A stretch of 64,000 bases of DNA from Nocardioides cynanchi. GTDB taxonomy: Bacteria; Actinomycetota; Actinomycetes; Propionibacteriales; Nocardioidaceae. Each line of letters begins with the position of its first letter. Position 1 is the first letter of the stretch. The stretch is taken from contig NZ_CP044344.1 of NCBI RefSeq assembly GCF_008761635.1, positions 2,604,001-2,668,000 on the forward strand. Direction: 5' to 3'. The notes under the pieces are model-generated. The model did no database searches. It saw only the letters and a list, made by a program, of their open reading frames with translations, and had not been told where the DNA came from. The position numbers were made by a program, and so were the translations under genes. This document shows, one piece after another, positions 1-8,463 of this stretch.

Positions 1-473
1 CCGGACCCGGCGGTTGTGCGTCATCGACAGCAGGTGGTAGACGGCGTGGAGCTCGCGGTCGGTGTCTCCGACGTAGTGCACTCCGCTAACCCCGGAGCAG
101 AGCTCGAAGCGGAGCGCCTCGTCGTCGCGGAACATCTGGGCCACGAACGGCAGGTCGTCGCGCCGGATGTGGAAGGTGATCTCGCCGCGGTCGATCACGA
201 CCCGCTCGATCGCGCCCTCGAGGTCGGTCGCCCCGAGCCGCGCCTCGATCGCGTCGGCCACCTCGTCGAACCAGCCGCCGTACGGCCGCCGGCTGGCGCC
301 GGGGAACAGCGTGGTCTTGACCAGCCCGCCGTACCCGCTGGTGTCGCCGGTGCCGCGGACGCCGAACATGCCCTCGCGGACGCCCATGGTCTCGACCTCG
401 GTCGAGCCGTCCTGGCCGGTGCCCTGCGGGACCGGGAGCTGAGGGTCCTGAGCGGGGTCCTGGGTGCGGTCGG

Positions 474-477
<4 letters not shown>
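1..477 (-). CDS. nuoC: NADH-quinone oxidoreductase subunit C (partial, runs off left edge)
   Basis: Subunit C of respiratory complex I, part of the peripheral arm that passes electrons from NADH toward menaquinone at the inner face of the membrane. Only the first 159 codons are present. They hold a Gln/Pro-rich leader of about 30 residues and then the 30-kDa subunit fold, with the segment [13 protein letters not shown] and, near the edge, [13 protein letters not shown], which are typical of the family. The start is GTG at 475-477; its bases overlap the nuoB stop (GTGA), so the two genes are probably translationally coupled. It is third in the leftward nuoA-B-C operon. Identity is secure; the C-terminal half cannot be judged. 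Confidence 0.93.
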
Positions 478-1028
<551 letters not shown>

Positions 1029-1036
1029 GCCACTCC

Positions 1037-1396
1037 CTAGTCCCAGTCCAGTCCGCCGCGGCGCCAGACATAGGCGTAGGCGACGAACACGGTGATGATG
1101 AAGAGCACCATCTCGAGCAGGCCGAAGCCCCGGAGCGCGTCGAAGTGCACGGCCCACGGGTAGAGGAAGACGATCTCGATGTCGAAGACGATGAACATCA
1201 TCGCGGTGATGAAGTACTTGACCGGGAAGCGTCCTCCGCCCACGGGCTGGGGGGTGGGCTCGATGCCGCACTCGTAGCTGTCCAGCTTCGCGCGGTTGTA
1301 GCGGCGGGGCCCGACCTGCGAGGACATCACCACCGAGCCGACCGCGAAGGCGGCGGCGATCAGCGCCAGCACCAGGACCGGCGTGTAGAGCTGCAT
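1037..1396 (-). CDS. nuoA: NADH-quinone oxidoreductase subunit A
   Basis: Small membrane subunit of complex I (119 residues) with three predicted transmembrane segments: near residues 5-27, a second around 60-80 ([20 protein letters not shown]) and a third around 90-110. The motif [11 protein letters not shown] between TM1 and TM2 is the conserved NuoA loop with its Cys. The ATG at 1394-1396 is preceded by AAGGAAAGG; an upstream in-frame start would add 18 non-conserved residues. It is the first gene of the nuo operon, and about 160 bases upstream are free of genes and carry two GTGA-N6-TCAC palindromes. Confidence 0.97.
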   Translation of the reverse strand: MQLYTPVLVLALIAAAFAVGSVVMSSQVGPRRYNRAKLDSYECGIEPTPQPVGGGRFPVKYFITAMMFIVFDIEIVFLYPWAVHFDALRGFGLLEMVLFIITVFVAYAYVWRRGGLDWD

Positions 1397-1440
1397 CGGC
1401 CTTTCCTTCCCTGCTCGTGCGTTGTTCGCGGGGCCGGGCA

Positions 1441-1456
1441 CGTGACGCACGTCACG
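1441..1456. promoter_or_regulatory. GTGA-N6-TCAC palindrome upstream of nuoA (distal site)
   Basis: CGTGACGCACGTCACG is a perfect dyad (GTGACG/CGTCAC, 2-nt centre), 45 nt upstream of the nuoA start. GTGA-N6-TCAC is the shared core of CRP/GlxR-type and Rex-type operators, so which protein binds cannot be decided from sequence. Its centre is 29 bp from that of the second palindrome at 1469-1486, close to three helical turns, suggesting two sites on one DNA face. Confidence 0.5.
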
Positions 1457-1468
1457 AAGATTGTGACT

Positions 1469-1486
1469 TTGTGAATACCTTCACGA
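1469..1486. promoter_or_regulatory. Rex-type operator upstream of nuoA
   Basis: TTGTGAATACCTTCACGA matches the Rex consensus TTGTGAA-N4-TTCACAA at 13 of 14 defined positions. In Streptomyces, Rex represses nuo when NADH is low relative to NAD+, and a rex gene lies at 27336-28004 of this window. The site is about 75 nt upstream of the nuoA start. The core also fits a CRP-type site (TGTGA-N6-TCACA), so CRP/GlxR is the alternative reader. Confidence 0.6.
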
Positions 1487-1555
1487 ATCGGCGCGGTCAG
1501 TCTAGGACTCCACTACCACCACCGCACCCCCGGGTCCGGCCGCCCCGGGTCCGGC

Positions 1556-2245
1556 TCAGGCGGTGGCGCGGTGCAGGGCGACGATGCCGCCCGACAGGTT
1601 GCGCCACTCGGGACGCTGCCACCCGGCGCGGGCCACGAGGTCGGCGAGGGCGGGCTGGTCCGGCCAGGCCCGGATCGACTCGGCCAGGTAGACGTAGGCG
1701 TCCGGGCTCGACGAGACCGCGCGTGCCACGGGCGGCAGCGCGCGCATGAGGTACTCGTCGTACACCGTGCGGAACGGCGCCCAGGTCGGGTGGCTGAACT
1801 CGCAGACCACGAGCCGGCCGCCCGGCCGCGTCACCCGGCGCATCTCGCGCAGGCCGGCGAGCGGGTCGACGATGTTGCGCAGTCCGAAGGAGATCGTGAC
1901 CGCGTCGAACGTCGCGTCCGCGAACGGCAGCCGCGTGCCGTCACCGGCGGTGAACGCCAGGTGCGGCCGGTGCTGCTTGCCGACCCGGAGCATGCCGAGC
2001 GAGAAGTCGCAGGGCACCACCGTCGCGCCGGCGTCGGCGAAGGGCTGGCTCGAGGTGCCCGTGCCGGCGGCGAGGTCGAGCACCCGCTCGCCGGGCAGTG
2101 GGGCGACGGCGGCGATCACGTCGCGACGCCAACGCCGGTCCTGGCCCAGCGACAGCACGTCGTTGGTGACGTCGTACCGCTTCGCGACAGCGTCGAACAT
2201 CCGACGTACGTCGTTCGGCTGCTTGTCCAGCTCTGCACGGGCCAC
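1556..2245 (-). CDS. menG: Demethylmenaquinone methyltransferase
   Basis: SAM-dependent C-methyltransferase (UbiE/MenG family) for the last step of menaquinone synthesis, converting demethylmenaquinone to menaquinone. The 229-residue protein begins with the MenG region ([19 protein letters not shown]), has SAM motif [10 protein letters not shown] at residues 55-63, and the family signature [13 protein letters not shown] further on. I chose GTG at 2243-2245 ([13 protein letters not shown]); the open frame extends 29 codons upstream but that part is not family-like. A -10-like TACGCT sits 6 nt before this GTG, suggesting a leaderless transcript. It diverges from the L,D-transpeptidase gene, and other men genes are within 12 kb. 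Confidence 0.95.
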   Translation of the reverse strand: MARAELDKQPNDVRRMFDAVAKRYDVTNDVLSLGQDRRWRRDVIAAVAPLPGERVLDLAAGTGTSSQPFADAGATVVPCDFSLGMLRVGKQHRPHLAFTAGDGTRLPFADATFDAVTISFGLRNIVDPLAGLREMRRVTRPGGRLVVCEFSHPTWAPFRTVYDEYLMRALPPVARAVSSSPDAYVYLAESIRAWPDQPALADLVARAGWQRPEWRNLSGGIVALHRATA

Positions 2246-2435
2246 GAGCCGAGCGTAGGGCTCGCACCTGTCACCACGCTGAGCAGGGCCGGTGACGACA
2301 CCGTCGACCGGGCGGCGCGGCTCGGCAACCAAATGCCGGGAAACGGCGTCTTCAGGATCGAGACTGAGGCGTCCTCACCACGCCTCGGCGCCGCGTCGGC
2401 AACGCCGGGGCGTGGACCTTCCCCGGAGGAGAACG

Positions 2436-3572
2436 ATGAGAGCGCTCAAGGCGTTGCTGGCCCTCGTGCTGGTGCTGACCGCGGTCGGTGGTGGTGCGTA
2501 CGCCGCCGGACACGCCACCCGGCACCACGGTCAGGTGCCCGCCGCCGTCCCGCACGTCCGGCCGAGGCCGCCGGTCAGCGCGTCCCCGACCCCGGTCGAG
2601 GCGTCCCCGGCCGCACCCTCCCCCTCCACGCCGGTGTCGTCGACGCCGCCTCCGTCGTCACCGCCGGTCGCTCCGGTGGTGGTGCAGGTGGTGATGGCGC
2701 GCGGGGCGCACGGCGCCGACGTGCGCGGCCTCCAGCAGCGCCTGTCCCAGCTCGCCTGGCTGCCGGAGACCACCACCGGGAGGTACGACGCCACCACGGC
2801 AGCGGCGGTGAAGGGCTTCCAGGCCAAGCACGGTCTCCCGGCCACCGGGAGGCTCGATCGTCGTACATGGCACCGGCTGGTCGCGCTGACGGCGACGCCG
2901 AGCCACGACGCGATGTTCAACGTCCTCCACCCGGGTCCGACGCTGTGGGGCCCCGGCGACCAGGGCCGACAGGTGCGCGAGGTCCAGGCGCGCCTGGCTC
3001 AGCTCGACTGGTACTTCGGCGACGTCACGGGCAGCTACGACGCCCACACCGTAGCCGCGGTCAAGGGCTTCCAGGCCAAGCGGCAGATCCCGGTCACCGG
3101 GAACGTCGACCAGCGCACACTGGACCGGCTCGACACGATGACGACCACACCGACCGCGGACGCCCTGCACAACGTCGTACCGTCACCGGGCCCGCTCGAC
3201 GCGCGCTGCCTGACCGGACGGGTGATGTGCATCGACAAGACCAGCAGCACGCTGCGCTGGGTGGTCGACGGCAAGGTCCTGCAGACGATGGACGTGAGGT
3301 TCGGCTCGACCCTCAACCACACCCCCACGCGGGAGGGCCTCTTCCACGTCTTCCTCAAGGACGCCGACCACGTCTCCACCCTGTTCGGCTCGGCGATGCC
3401 CTTCTCGATGTTCTTCTCCGGTGGCGAGGCCGTCCACTACTCGTCGGACTTCGCCACCTTCGGCTACGCCGGTGCGTCACACGGCTGCGTCAACATCCGT
3501 GACTACGACGGGATCCGGTGGCTGTTCTCGCAGGTGCGCGTGGGCGACAAGGTGGTCGTGTACTGGTCGTGA
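2436..3572 (+). CDS. L,D-transpeptidase with two peptidoglycan-binding domains
   Basis: Secreted or membrane-anchored enzyme expected to make 3-3 cross-links in peptidoglycan or attach proteins to it. The 378 residues contain an N-terminal hydrophobic signal or anchor (4-28), a Pro/Ser/Thr-rich linker to about residue 80, two PG_binding_1 repeats (about 88-145 and 168-225, each with AAVKGFQAK), and a C-terminal YkuD domain from about residue 260. The catalytic motif SHGCVN is present with the nucleophile near Cys351. The ATG at 2436 has a strong GGAGGAGAA ribosome site. It stands alone between menG (divergent) and menF (same strand, 64 nt on). The exact cross-linking role is inferred from the family. 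Confidence 0.9.
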   Translation: MRALKALLALVLVLTAVGGGAYAAGHATRHHGQVPAAVPHVRPRPPVSASPTPVEASPAAPSPSTPVSSTPPPSSPPVAPVVVQVVMARGAHGADVRGLQQRLSQLAWLPETTTGRYDATTAAAVKGFQAKHGLPATGRLDRRTWHRLVALTATPSHDAMFNVLHPGPTLWGPGDQGRQVREVQARLAQLDWYFGDVTGSYDAHTVAAVKGFQAKRQIPVTGNVDQRTLDRLDTMTTTPTADALHNVVPSPGPLDARCLTGRVMCIDKTSSTLRWVVDGKVLQTMDVRFGSTLNHTPTREGLFHVFLKDADHVSTLFGSAMPFSMFFSGGEAVHYSSDFATFGYAGASHGCVNIRDYDGIRWLFSQVRVGDKVVVYWS

Positions 3573-3636
3573 CCTTGGCGACAGAAGGGGTCGTCGACTC
3601 CGGATCGGGCGTGGTCGCCGAGTACGCTTCCCGACT

Positions 3637-4869
3637 GTGACGAGCAGCCTGACGGTGCGCACCACCGAGCTCCCTGTCGACGACCGGTTGCTCGACCTGG
3701 TGCCCGCCGACGACGCTGTCACGTGGCTCCGCCGCGACGAGGGTCTGGTGGGCTGGGGAGTGGCCGCACGCATCCGCACCCGCGGCCTGACCCGCTTCTC
3801 CGACGCCGACAAGTGGTGGACCGAGACCTGTGCCCGGGCCGACGTCCACGACGAGGTGAACGAGCCGGGCTCCGGGCTGGTCTGCTTCGGCACCTTCGGC
3901 TTCGCCGACGACCCCGGTGACTCGGTCCTGGTCATCCCGGAGGTCGTGATCGGCCGCCGCGCGGGCCGCACCTGGCTGACCCTGGTCGACGGCGCCGCGT
4001 TCGACCCGGCCGGCGACCGGACAGCGAACCGGCCGGTCGCCCCCGAGGACGTCGTCTTCGCCGACGGAGCCCTGGACGGCGAGCGCTGGATGGCGGTCGT
4101 CGCCGACGCCGTACGCCGGATCAACAGCGGCGCGCTGGAGAAGGTCGTGCTGGCCCGCGACCTGATCGCGTCCGCCGTCGCCCCGATCGACATCCGGTGG
4201 CCGCTGGCGCGGCTCGCCGAGACCTACCCGATGTGCTGGACCTTCCACGTCGACGGCATGTTCGGGGCGACGCCGGAGATGCTGGTCCGCCGCGAGCGCG
4301 GCCTGGTCACCTCCCGGGTGCTGGCCGGCACCATCCGGCGCACCGGCGACGACGAGCGCGACCTGGCCCTGGCCGCGATGCTGGCCCGCTCCAGCAAGGA
4401 CCTCGAGGAGCACGAGTACGCCGTCCGGTCCGTCGCCGACGCTCTCGAGCCGCACTGCTCGTCGATGAACGTGCCGGAGGCGCCGTTCGTGCTGCACCTG
4501 CCCAACGTGATGCACCTGGCCACCGACGTTGCCGGGGTGGTGCACGACTCCACCACCGTGTCGTCGCTCCAGCTCGCTGCGTCGCTGCACCCGTCTGCGG
4601 CCGTCGGGGGCACCCCCACGGCCGAGGCGGTGCGGCTGATCGCCGAGATCGAGGGTATGGACCGCGGCCGCTACGCCGGCCCGGTCGGCTGGATGGACAC
4701 CACCGGCGACGGTGAGTGGGCGATCGCCCTCCGCTCGGCCGAGGTCGACGGGAACACCGTGCGGCTCTTCGCCGGCTGCGGCATCGTCGCCGACTCCGAG
4801 CCCGAGGACGAGCTGGCCGAGGCCCAGGCCAAGTTCGTCCCGGTCCGCGACTCCCTGACCACCGGCTGA
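3637..4869 (+). CDS. menF: Isochorismate synthase
   Basis: Chorismate-utilising enzyme that isomerises chorismate to isochorismate, the entry step to menaquinone. The 410-residue protein has the chorismate-binding domain in its C-terminal two thirds: EKVVLARDLIA, HPSAAVGGTPTAEA, ELIAEIEGMDRGRYAGPVG-like segment and the end motif FAGCGIVADSEPEDEL. With menE-C-D, menA and menG nearby, the menaquinone role is far likelier than siderophore synthesis. The start is GTG at 3637 (VTSSLTVRTTELP); no Shine-Dalgarno is visible, but TACGCT lies 8 nt upstream, so a leaderless transcript is plausible. Its stop is 36 nt before a 63-bp palindrome that may end transcription. Confidence 0.9.
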   Translation: MTSSLTVRTTELPVDDRLLDLVPADDAVTWLRRDEGLVGWGVAARIRTRGLTRFSDADKWWTETCARADVHDEVNEPGSGLVCFGTFGFADDPGDSVLVIPEVVIGRRAGRTWLTLVDGAAFDPAGDRTANRPVAPEDVVFADGALDGERWMAVVADAVRRINSGALEKVVLARDLIASAVAPIDIRWPLARLAETYPMCWTFHVDGMFGATPEMLVRRERGLVTSRVLAGTIRRTGDDERDLALAAMLARSSKDLEEHEYAVRSVADALEPHCSSMNVPEAPFVLHLPNVMHLATDVAGVVHDSTTVSSLQLAASLHPSAAVGGTPTAEAVRLIAEIEGMDRGRYAGPVGWMDTTGDGEWAIALRSAEVDGNTVRLFAGCGIVADSEPEDELAEAQAKFVPVRDSLTTG

Positions 4870-4905
4870 CGACCTCCCCCCAGTTGCCTCCCCGCTCCGT
4901 CCCGG

Positions 4906-4968
4906 GATAGTCCGGCACGCCTGGCACCTTGCGGGGCTGCCCCGAGGTGCCAGGCGTGCCGGACTATC
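4906..4968. repeat. 63-bp palindromic element, copy 1 (intergenic, possible bidirectional terminator)
   Basis: Arms of 24 bp at 4906-4929 and 4945-4968 are perfectly complementary. The 15-nt centre can itself form CGGGG-CTG-CCCCG (4932-4944), so almost the entire element folds into one hairpin. It lies between the convergent menF and MBL-hydrolase genes and abuts the hydrolase stop codon (4969-4971). The outer ends read GATAGTCCG and CGGACTATC, the same ends seen in the palindrome inside menD (9611-9673), which is also 63 bp, although the inner stems differ. It could act as a terminator for both genes; there is no T-tract. Confidence 0.85.
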
Positions 4969-5604
4969 TCAGGTCAGGTCGGCGCCGTCGGGGATCCGGC
5001 TGAAGGAGAGCGACTCGGGGAGCAGTGCAGCGTACTGGCCGTCCAGGATCCGCAGACCGGCCTCGGAGTAGACCCGGTCGTGGATGGCGAGGTTGCGGGG
5101 GGCGCCCACCGCGCGAGCGAAGTCGATGCCCTCGGCGGCCCGCATCCACGGCGCGCAGACCGGGACGCAGAGGACGTCGACGGCCTGCTCGGGCACGGTG
5201 AGCGAGTCTCCGGGGTGGTAGACGGTCGTGTCACCGAGGGTGAAGACGTAACCGGAGTTGAAGAAGCGCGGCAGGTCGGGGTGGATCACCGCGTGCAGCT
5301 CGCCGACCGACACGGCGGGGATGCCGGGGTCGAACGACGTCCCGGGCGTGACGACGGTGACCCGCTCGGCCACGTCGGGGGCGTCCTCGCGGATCTTCGC
5401 GGCGACCGCGTCGATGGTGAACACCGGCGCGTCCGAGCGCTTCAGGTGGTCGGGCAGGTAGTGGTCCGGGTGCTCGTGGGTGATCACCACCGCGTCGGCG
5501 CCGTCGAGCGCGTCGGGCTCGGTGAACATCCCCGGGTCGAGGACGACGGTCGTCCCGTCGTGCTCGAGCCGGACGCAGGAGTGGCCGAACTTCGTGATCC
5601 GCAT
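4969..5604 (-). CDS. MBL-fold metal-dependent hydrolase
   Basis: Metallo-beta-lactamase-fold hydrolase of the UlaG/YtnP-like group (211 residues), substrate unknown. The sequence begins with the typical MRITKFGHSCVRLE strand, has the metal-binding motif THEHPDHY (the HxHxDH pattern) around residues 55-62, a later HPGDS motif and a C-terminal AIHDRVYSEAG. I chose ATG at 5602-5604, preceded by GAGGAG, over an upstream start that adds 14 unconserved residues. It starts 11 nt after the stop of the Na+/H+ antiporter gene, so the two are probably co-transcribed. No signal peptide; likely cytoplasmic. Confidence 0.88.
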   Translation of the reverse strand: MRITKFGHSCVRLEHDGTTVVLDPGMFTEPDALDGADAVVITHEHPDHYLPDHLKRSDAPVFTIDAVAAKIREDAPDVAERVTVVTPGTSFDPGIPAVSVGELHAVIHPDLPRFFNSGYVFTLGDTTVYHPGDSLTVPEQAVDVLCVPVCAPWMRAAEGIDFARAVGAPRNLAIHDRVYSEAGLRILDGQYAALLPESLSFSRIPDGADLT

Positions 5605-5615
5605 CGGGGCTCCTC

Positions 5616-7478
5616 TCAAGCGGTCAGGTGGTGCACGTAGCACCACCGCCAGTCTTCACCCGGCTCGGCGGACTCCATCACCGGGTGCGCGGAGTCGTGG
5701 AAGTGGCGGGTCGCGTGCCGGCGCGGCGAGGAGTCGCAGCAGCCGACGTTGCCGCACTCGAGGCACTGACGCAGGGCGACCCACGTCGTACCCTCGCGCA
5801 GGCAGTCGCCGCACTCCGGCTCGGCCACCGTCTCGATCGCGGGGCTGGCCTCCAGGTGCTCGCACGTGGCGCCGGTACGACGTACCGAGACGACGTGGCG
5901 GAGCTCGTCGCGACTCTGCTGGCTGATGTCGAGCATGGACTCCTCGACGTCGAGCATGGAGAGCACCTCGCTGATCACCTCGCTGGCGACCGTGCCGGAG
6001 CCCCGGATCGCCAGCACCCGCGAGCGTTCGGCGTCGATCATCTCCAGCCGGACCCGCGAGTAGAGCTCGGTCGGCGTCTCCTGGTCGGCGACGGTGCCGA
6101 GCCGCTCCCACGCCGCGAAGTTGCGCTGCTCGATGCGCTGCTCGATCAGGTCGAACACGCCGTGCGGGTCGTCGTACTCCAGCTCGTGGAGGCGCTTGAA
6201 GCCGGCCTTGGACGCCTGCTGGAGCACCGTGGCCCGCGCCAGCGCGTCCTCCAGCGGGTCGGGTGCCGGCACGTGGAGGCGGCGGGTGAGCCACGGCAGC
6301 GACAGGCCCTGGACGAACAGGGTGCCGGCCACGACGGTGAACGCGATCAGCAGCAGCACCTCGCGGTACGGCGTGTCGGCGGGGATCACGAACGCCGCGG
6401 CCAGGGTGACCACGCCCCGCATCCCGGCCCAGCCCAGCAGGAAGGTGAACGTCGGCGGTGGGGGCCGCCCCAGGTCGGGGTCGTGCCCCGGCCGGATCAG
6501 CAGGTAGCGCGCCACGAACACCCACACGATCCGCAGCACCACGACCGCGACCAGCGTCAGGCCGCACACGGCCACGATCCGGCCCGTGCCGACCGTGCTC
6601 CGGCCGACGTCGCCCACGATCCAGCTGGCCTGCAGCCCGATCAGCAGGAAGACGGTGTTTTCCAGGCCGAACGCGATGGTGCGCCAGTTCATCCGCTCGG
6701 CGATCCGGGACTGGGCGGTCTGCACGATCGGCGCCTTGTGTCCCAGCAGCAGCCCGGCGACCACGACCGAGACGACACCGGAGGAGTGCAGCTCCTCCGA
6801 GGCGATGTAGGTGGCGTAGGGGATCACGAAGGAGATCGCCGTGTCGAGGATCGGGTCCTCGATGTGGCGACGCAGCCGGGCGACGACGTAGAAGACCACG
6901 AAGCCGATCACCGCACCACCGACCGACGCGACCAGGAAGTCGGCCCCGACCCGCCACATCGCGACGCCGCCCGCTCCCGCGGCGACCGAGGTGCGCAGGG
7001 CGACCAGCGCGGTCGCGTCGTTGAACAGCGACTCGCCCTCGAGGATCGTCACGATCCGGCGCGGCAGCCCGATCCGTCGGGCGATCGCGGTGGCCGCGAC
7101 GGCGTCGGGAGGCGCGACCACGGCACCGATCGCCAGCGCCGCCCACCAGTCCAGCCCCGGCAGGAGCGCGTGGACCAGCCAGCCGATGCCCGCGGTGGTG
7201 AACACGACCAGCCCGACGCTGAGGAGCAGGATCGACCGCCGGTTGGCGTTGAAGTCGACCAGCGAGGTCTGGATCGCTGCGGAGTACAGCAGCGGTGGCA
7301 GCAGCCCGAGCAGCACGACGTCGGAGGTCAGGTGGACCGTGGGCACGAACGGGAGGTAGGACGCCGCCACCCCGACCACGATCAGCAGCAGCGGGGCCGG
7401 GGCGTCGAACCGGGCGGCCAGAGCGGACACGGCCAGCACGACCAGAGCGAGCGCAACCAGCTCGAAGGCGATCTCCAC
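5616..7478 (-). CDS. CPA1-type Na+/H+ antiporter with C-terminal UBP-type zinc finger
   Basis: Membrane antiporter expected to exchange Na+ for H+. Residues 1-410 form about twelve transmembrane segments with family motifs: LPPLLYSAA, AVVAPPDAVAATAI (the ion-binding P-D region), ILEGESLFNDATALV and WAGMRGVVTLAAAF. A cytosolic helical region (about 415-530) follows. The last 75 residues form a UBP-type zinc finger: CEHLE, then C-x2-C, then CLECGNVGCCDSSPRRHATRH and a closing W-R-W-C-Y-V-H. Zf-UBP domains bind free ubiquitin C-termini in eukaryotes; what this one binds in a bacterium is unknown. The ATG at 7476-7478 fits the first transmembrane helix. Co-transcribed with the downstream hydrolase. 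Confidence 0.9.
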   Translation of the reverse strand: MEIAFELVALALVVLAVSALAARFDAPAPLLLIVVGVAASYLPFVPTVHLTSDVVLLGLLPPLLYSAAIQTSLVDFNANRRSILLLSVGLVVFTTAGIGWLVHALLPGLDWWAALAIGAVVAPPDAVAATAIARRIGLPRRIVTILEGESLFNDATALVALRTSVAAGAGGVAMWRVGADFLVASVGGAVIGFVVFYVVARLRRHIEDPILDTAISFVIPYATYIASEELHSSGVVSVVVAGLLLGHKAPIVQTAQSRIAERMNWRTIAFGLENTVFLLIGLQASWIVGDVGRSTVGTGRIVAVCGLTLVAVVVLRIVWVFVARYLLIRPGHDPDLGRPPPPTFTFLLGWAGMRGVVTLAAAFVIPADTPYREVLLLIAFTVVAGTLFVQGLSLPWLTRRLHVPAPDPLEDALARATVLQQASKAGFKRLHELEYDDPHGVFDLIEQRIEQRNFAAWERLGTVADQETPTELYSRVRLEMIDAERSRVLAIRGSGTVASEVISEVLSMLDVEESMLDISQQSRDELRHVVSVRRTGATCEHLEASPAIETVAEPECGDCLREGTTWVALRQCLECGNVGCCDSSPRRHATRHFHDSAHPVMESAEPGEDWRWCYVHHLTA

Positions 7479-7502
7479 CCGCTCATTGTGTCCGGAGGTG
7501 GC

Positions 7503-8423
7503 TCAGCCGCGGTCGTCCACCCAGCGCATGGGATCTCCCCAGCCCAGCTCGTCGATGCCGTGCCGGGCCAGCGCCATCACCACCAGCGTGCGCCGGTACG
7601 CCGCGAACGTGAGCACGTGGGCGACCATCCCGCCGTACGTGAAGACCTCGGCCTGCTCGCAGACCGCGTCGACGAAGGTGTCGTCGAGGCGCCCCTGGTC
7701 GCAGACCTCGCGGACGTGGGCGAGGTAGCGCGGCCCCTCGATCGCCAGGCGCCGGCGCATCGAGCTGACCGACTCGTGCTCCTCGACGCTCCAGTCGTAG
7801 TCGCGGGTGGCCATCGCGGCGTTCCACATGCCCATCTGGCCGACCAGACGGCTCAGCAGCGAGCGCAGCGTCTGGCGGTCGTCGTCGACCTCGACGACGA
7901 CCGGCTCGTCGAGCTGGCCGTCGGTCAGCCGCTCGGCCAGCCGCACCATCTCGCCGGTCAGCCAGATGTGGTGCTCGACCATCTTCTCCACGAGATCCGA
8001 ACCTCCGACCATGTCGCGCGAGGGCAGCCGGATGCTGGCCGGCGGGACGAAGTGGACGGACACCGGGTCGCCGATCTGGATGTGCCCGGGCTTCGCCCGC
8101 CACTCGCGGGGCGGCACGCCGTACGACTTGGTGAAGGCACGGGTGAACGCCTCGTGCGAGGAGTAGCCGGCCTCGACGGCGATGTCGATCAGTGGCGCCT
8201 TCGTCGAGATCATCCGGTACGCCGCCCGCTCGAGCAGGATCCGCCGGCGCAGCGCCTGCGGCGGTTCGCCGCCGACCGACTTGATGATCCGGTCGAAGTG
8301 GAAGCGCGAGAAGTGATGCCGCGCCGCCCAGTCGTCGCCGGTCGCCTCGTGGTCGTCGAGTGCGCCGGCCAGGCCGTCGACGAACTCGGCGAAGGTGTCG
8401 GCCGCGGTGCTCATGGCGTCCAT
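7503..8423 (-). CDS. AraC-type HTH regulator fused to a DinB-like domain
   Basis: A 306-residue two-domain protein. Residues about 15-110 match an AraC-family DNA-binding domain (FHFDRIIKSVGGEPPQALRRR, then AGYSSHEAFTRAFTKSYG). Residues about 150-300 look like a DinB/YfiT-type four-helix bundle (DLVEKMVEHHIWLTGEMVRLAE; HVLTFAAYRRTLVVMALA), a fold that often binds a metal through three His. This suggests a regulator that senses a thiol or small molecule, but that is inference. I chose ATG at 8421-8423 with GGAGG 5 nt upstream; a second ATG lies 9 nt downstream. It sits between the antiporter and menD genes, with 40 nt to menD. Confidence 0.82.
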   Translation of the reverse strand: MDAMSTAADTFAEFVDGLAGALDDHEATGDDWAARHHFSRFHFDRIIKSVGGEPPQALRRRILLERAAYRMISTKAPLIDIAVEAGYSSHEAFTRAFTKSYGVPPREWRAKPGHIQIGDPVSVHFVPPASIRLPSRDMVGGSDLVEKMVEHHIWLTGEMVRLAERLTDGQLDEPVVVEVDDDRQTLRSLLSRLVGQMGMWNAAMATRDYDWSVEEHESVSSMRRRLAIEGPRYLAHVREVCDQGRLDDTFVDAVCEQAEVFTYGGMVAHVLTFAAYRRTLVVMALARHGIDELGWGDPMRWVDDRG

Positions 8424-8463
8424 GGTGCCTCCGGAGGGCTGCCCGCGTCTTGATCCGGCTTGC

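Noticed and set aside
5628-8453. A 941-residue plus-strand open frame across the antiporter and AraC genes
   Set aside because: Composition is Arg, His, Gly, Asp and Val typical of antisense frames in GC-rich DNA, with no domain; the minus-strand genes are clear. The same holds for the other long shadow frames (22902-26216, 41995-43629, 44074-45963).
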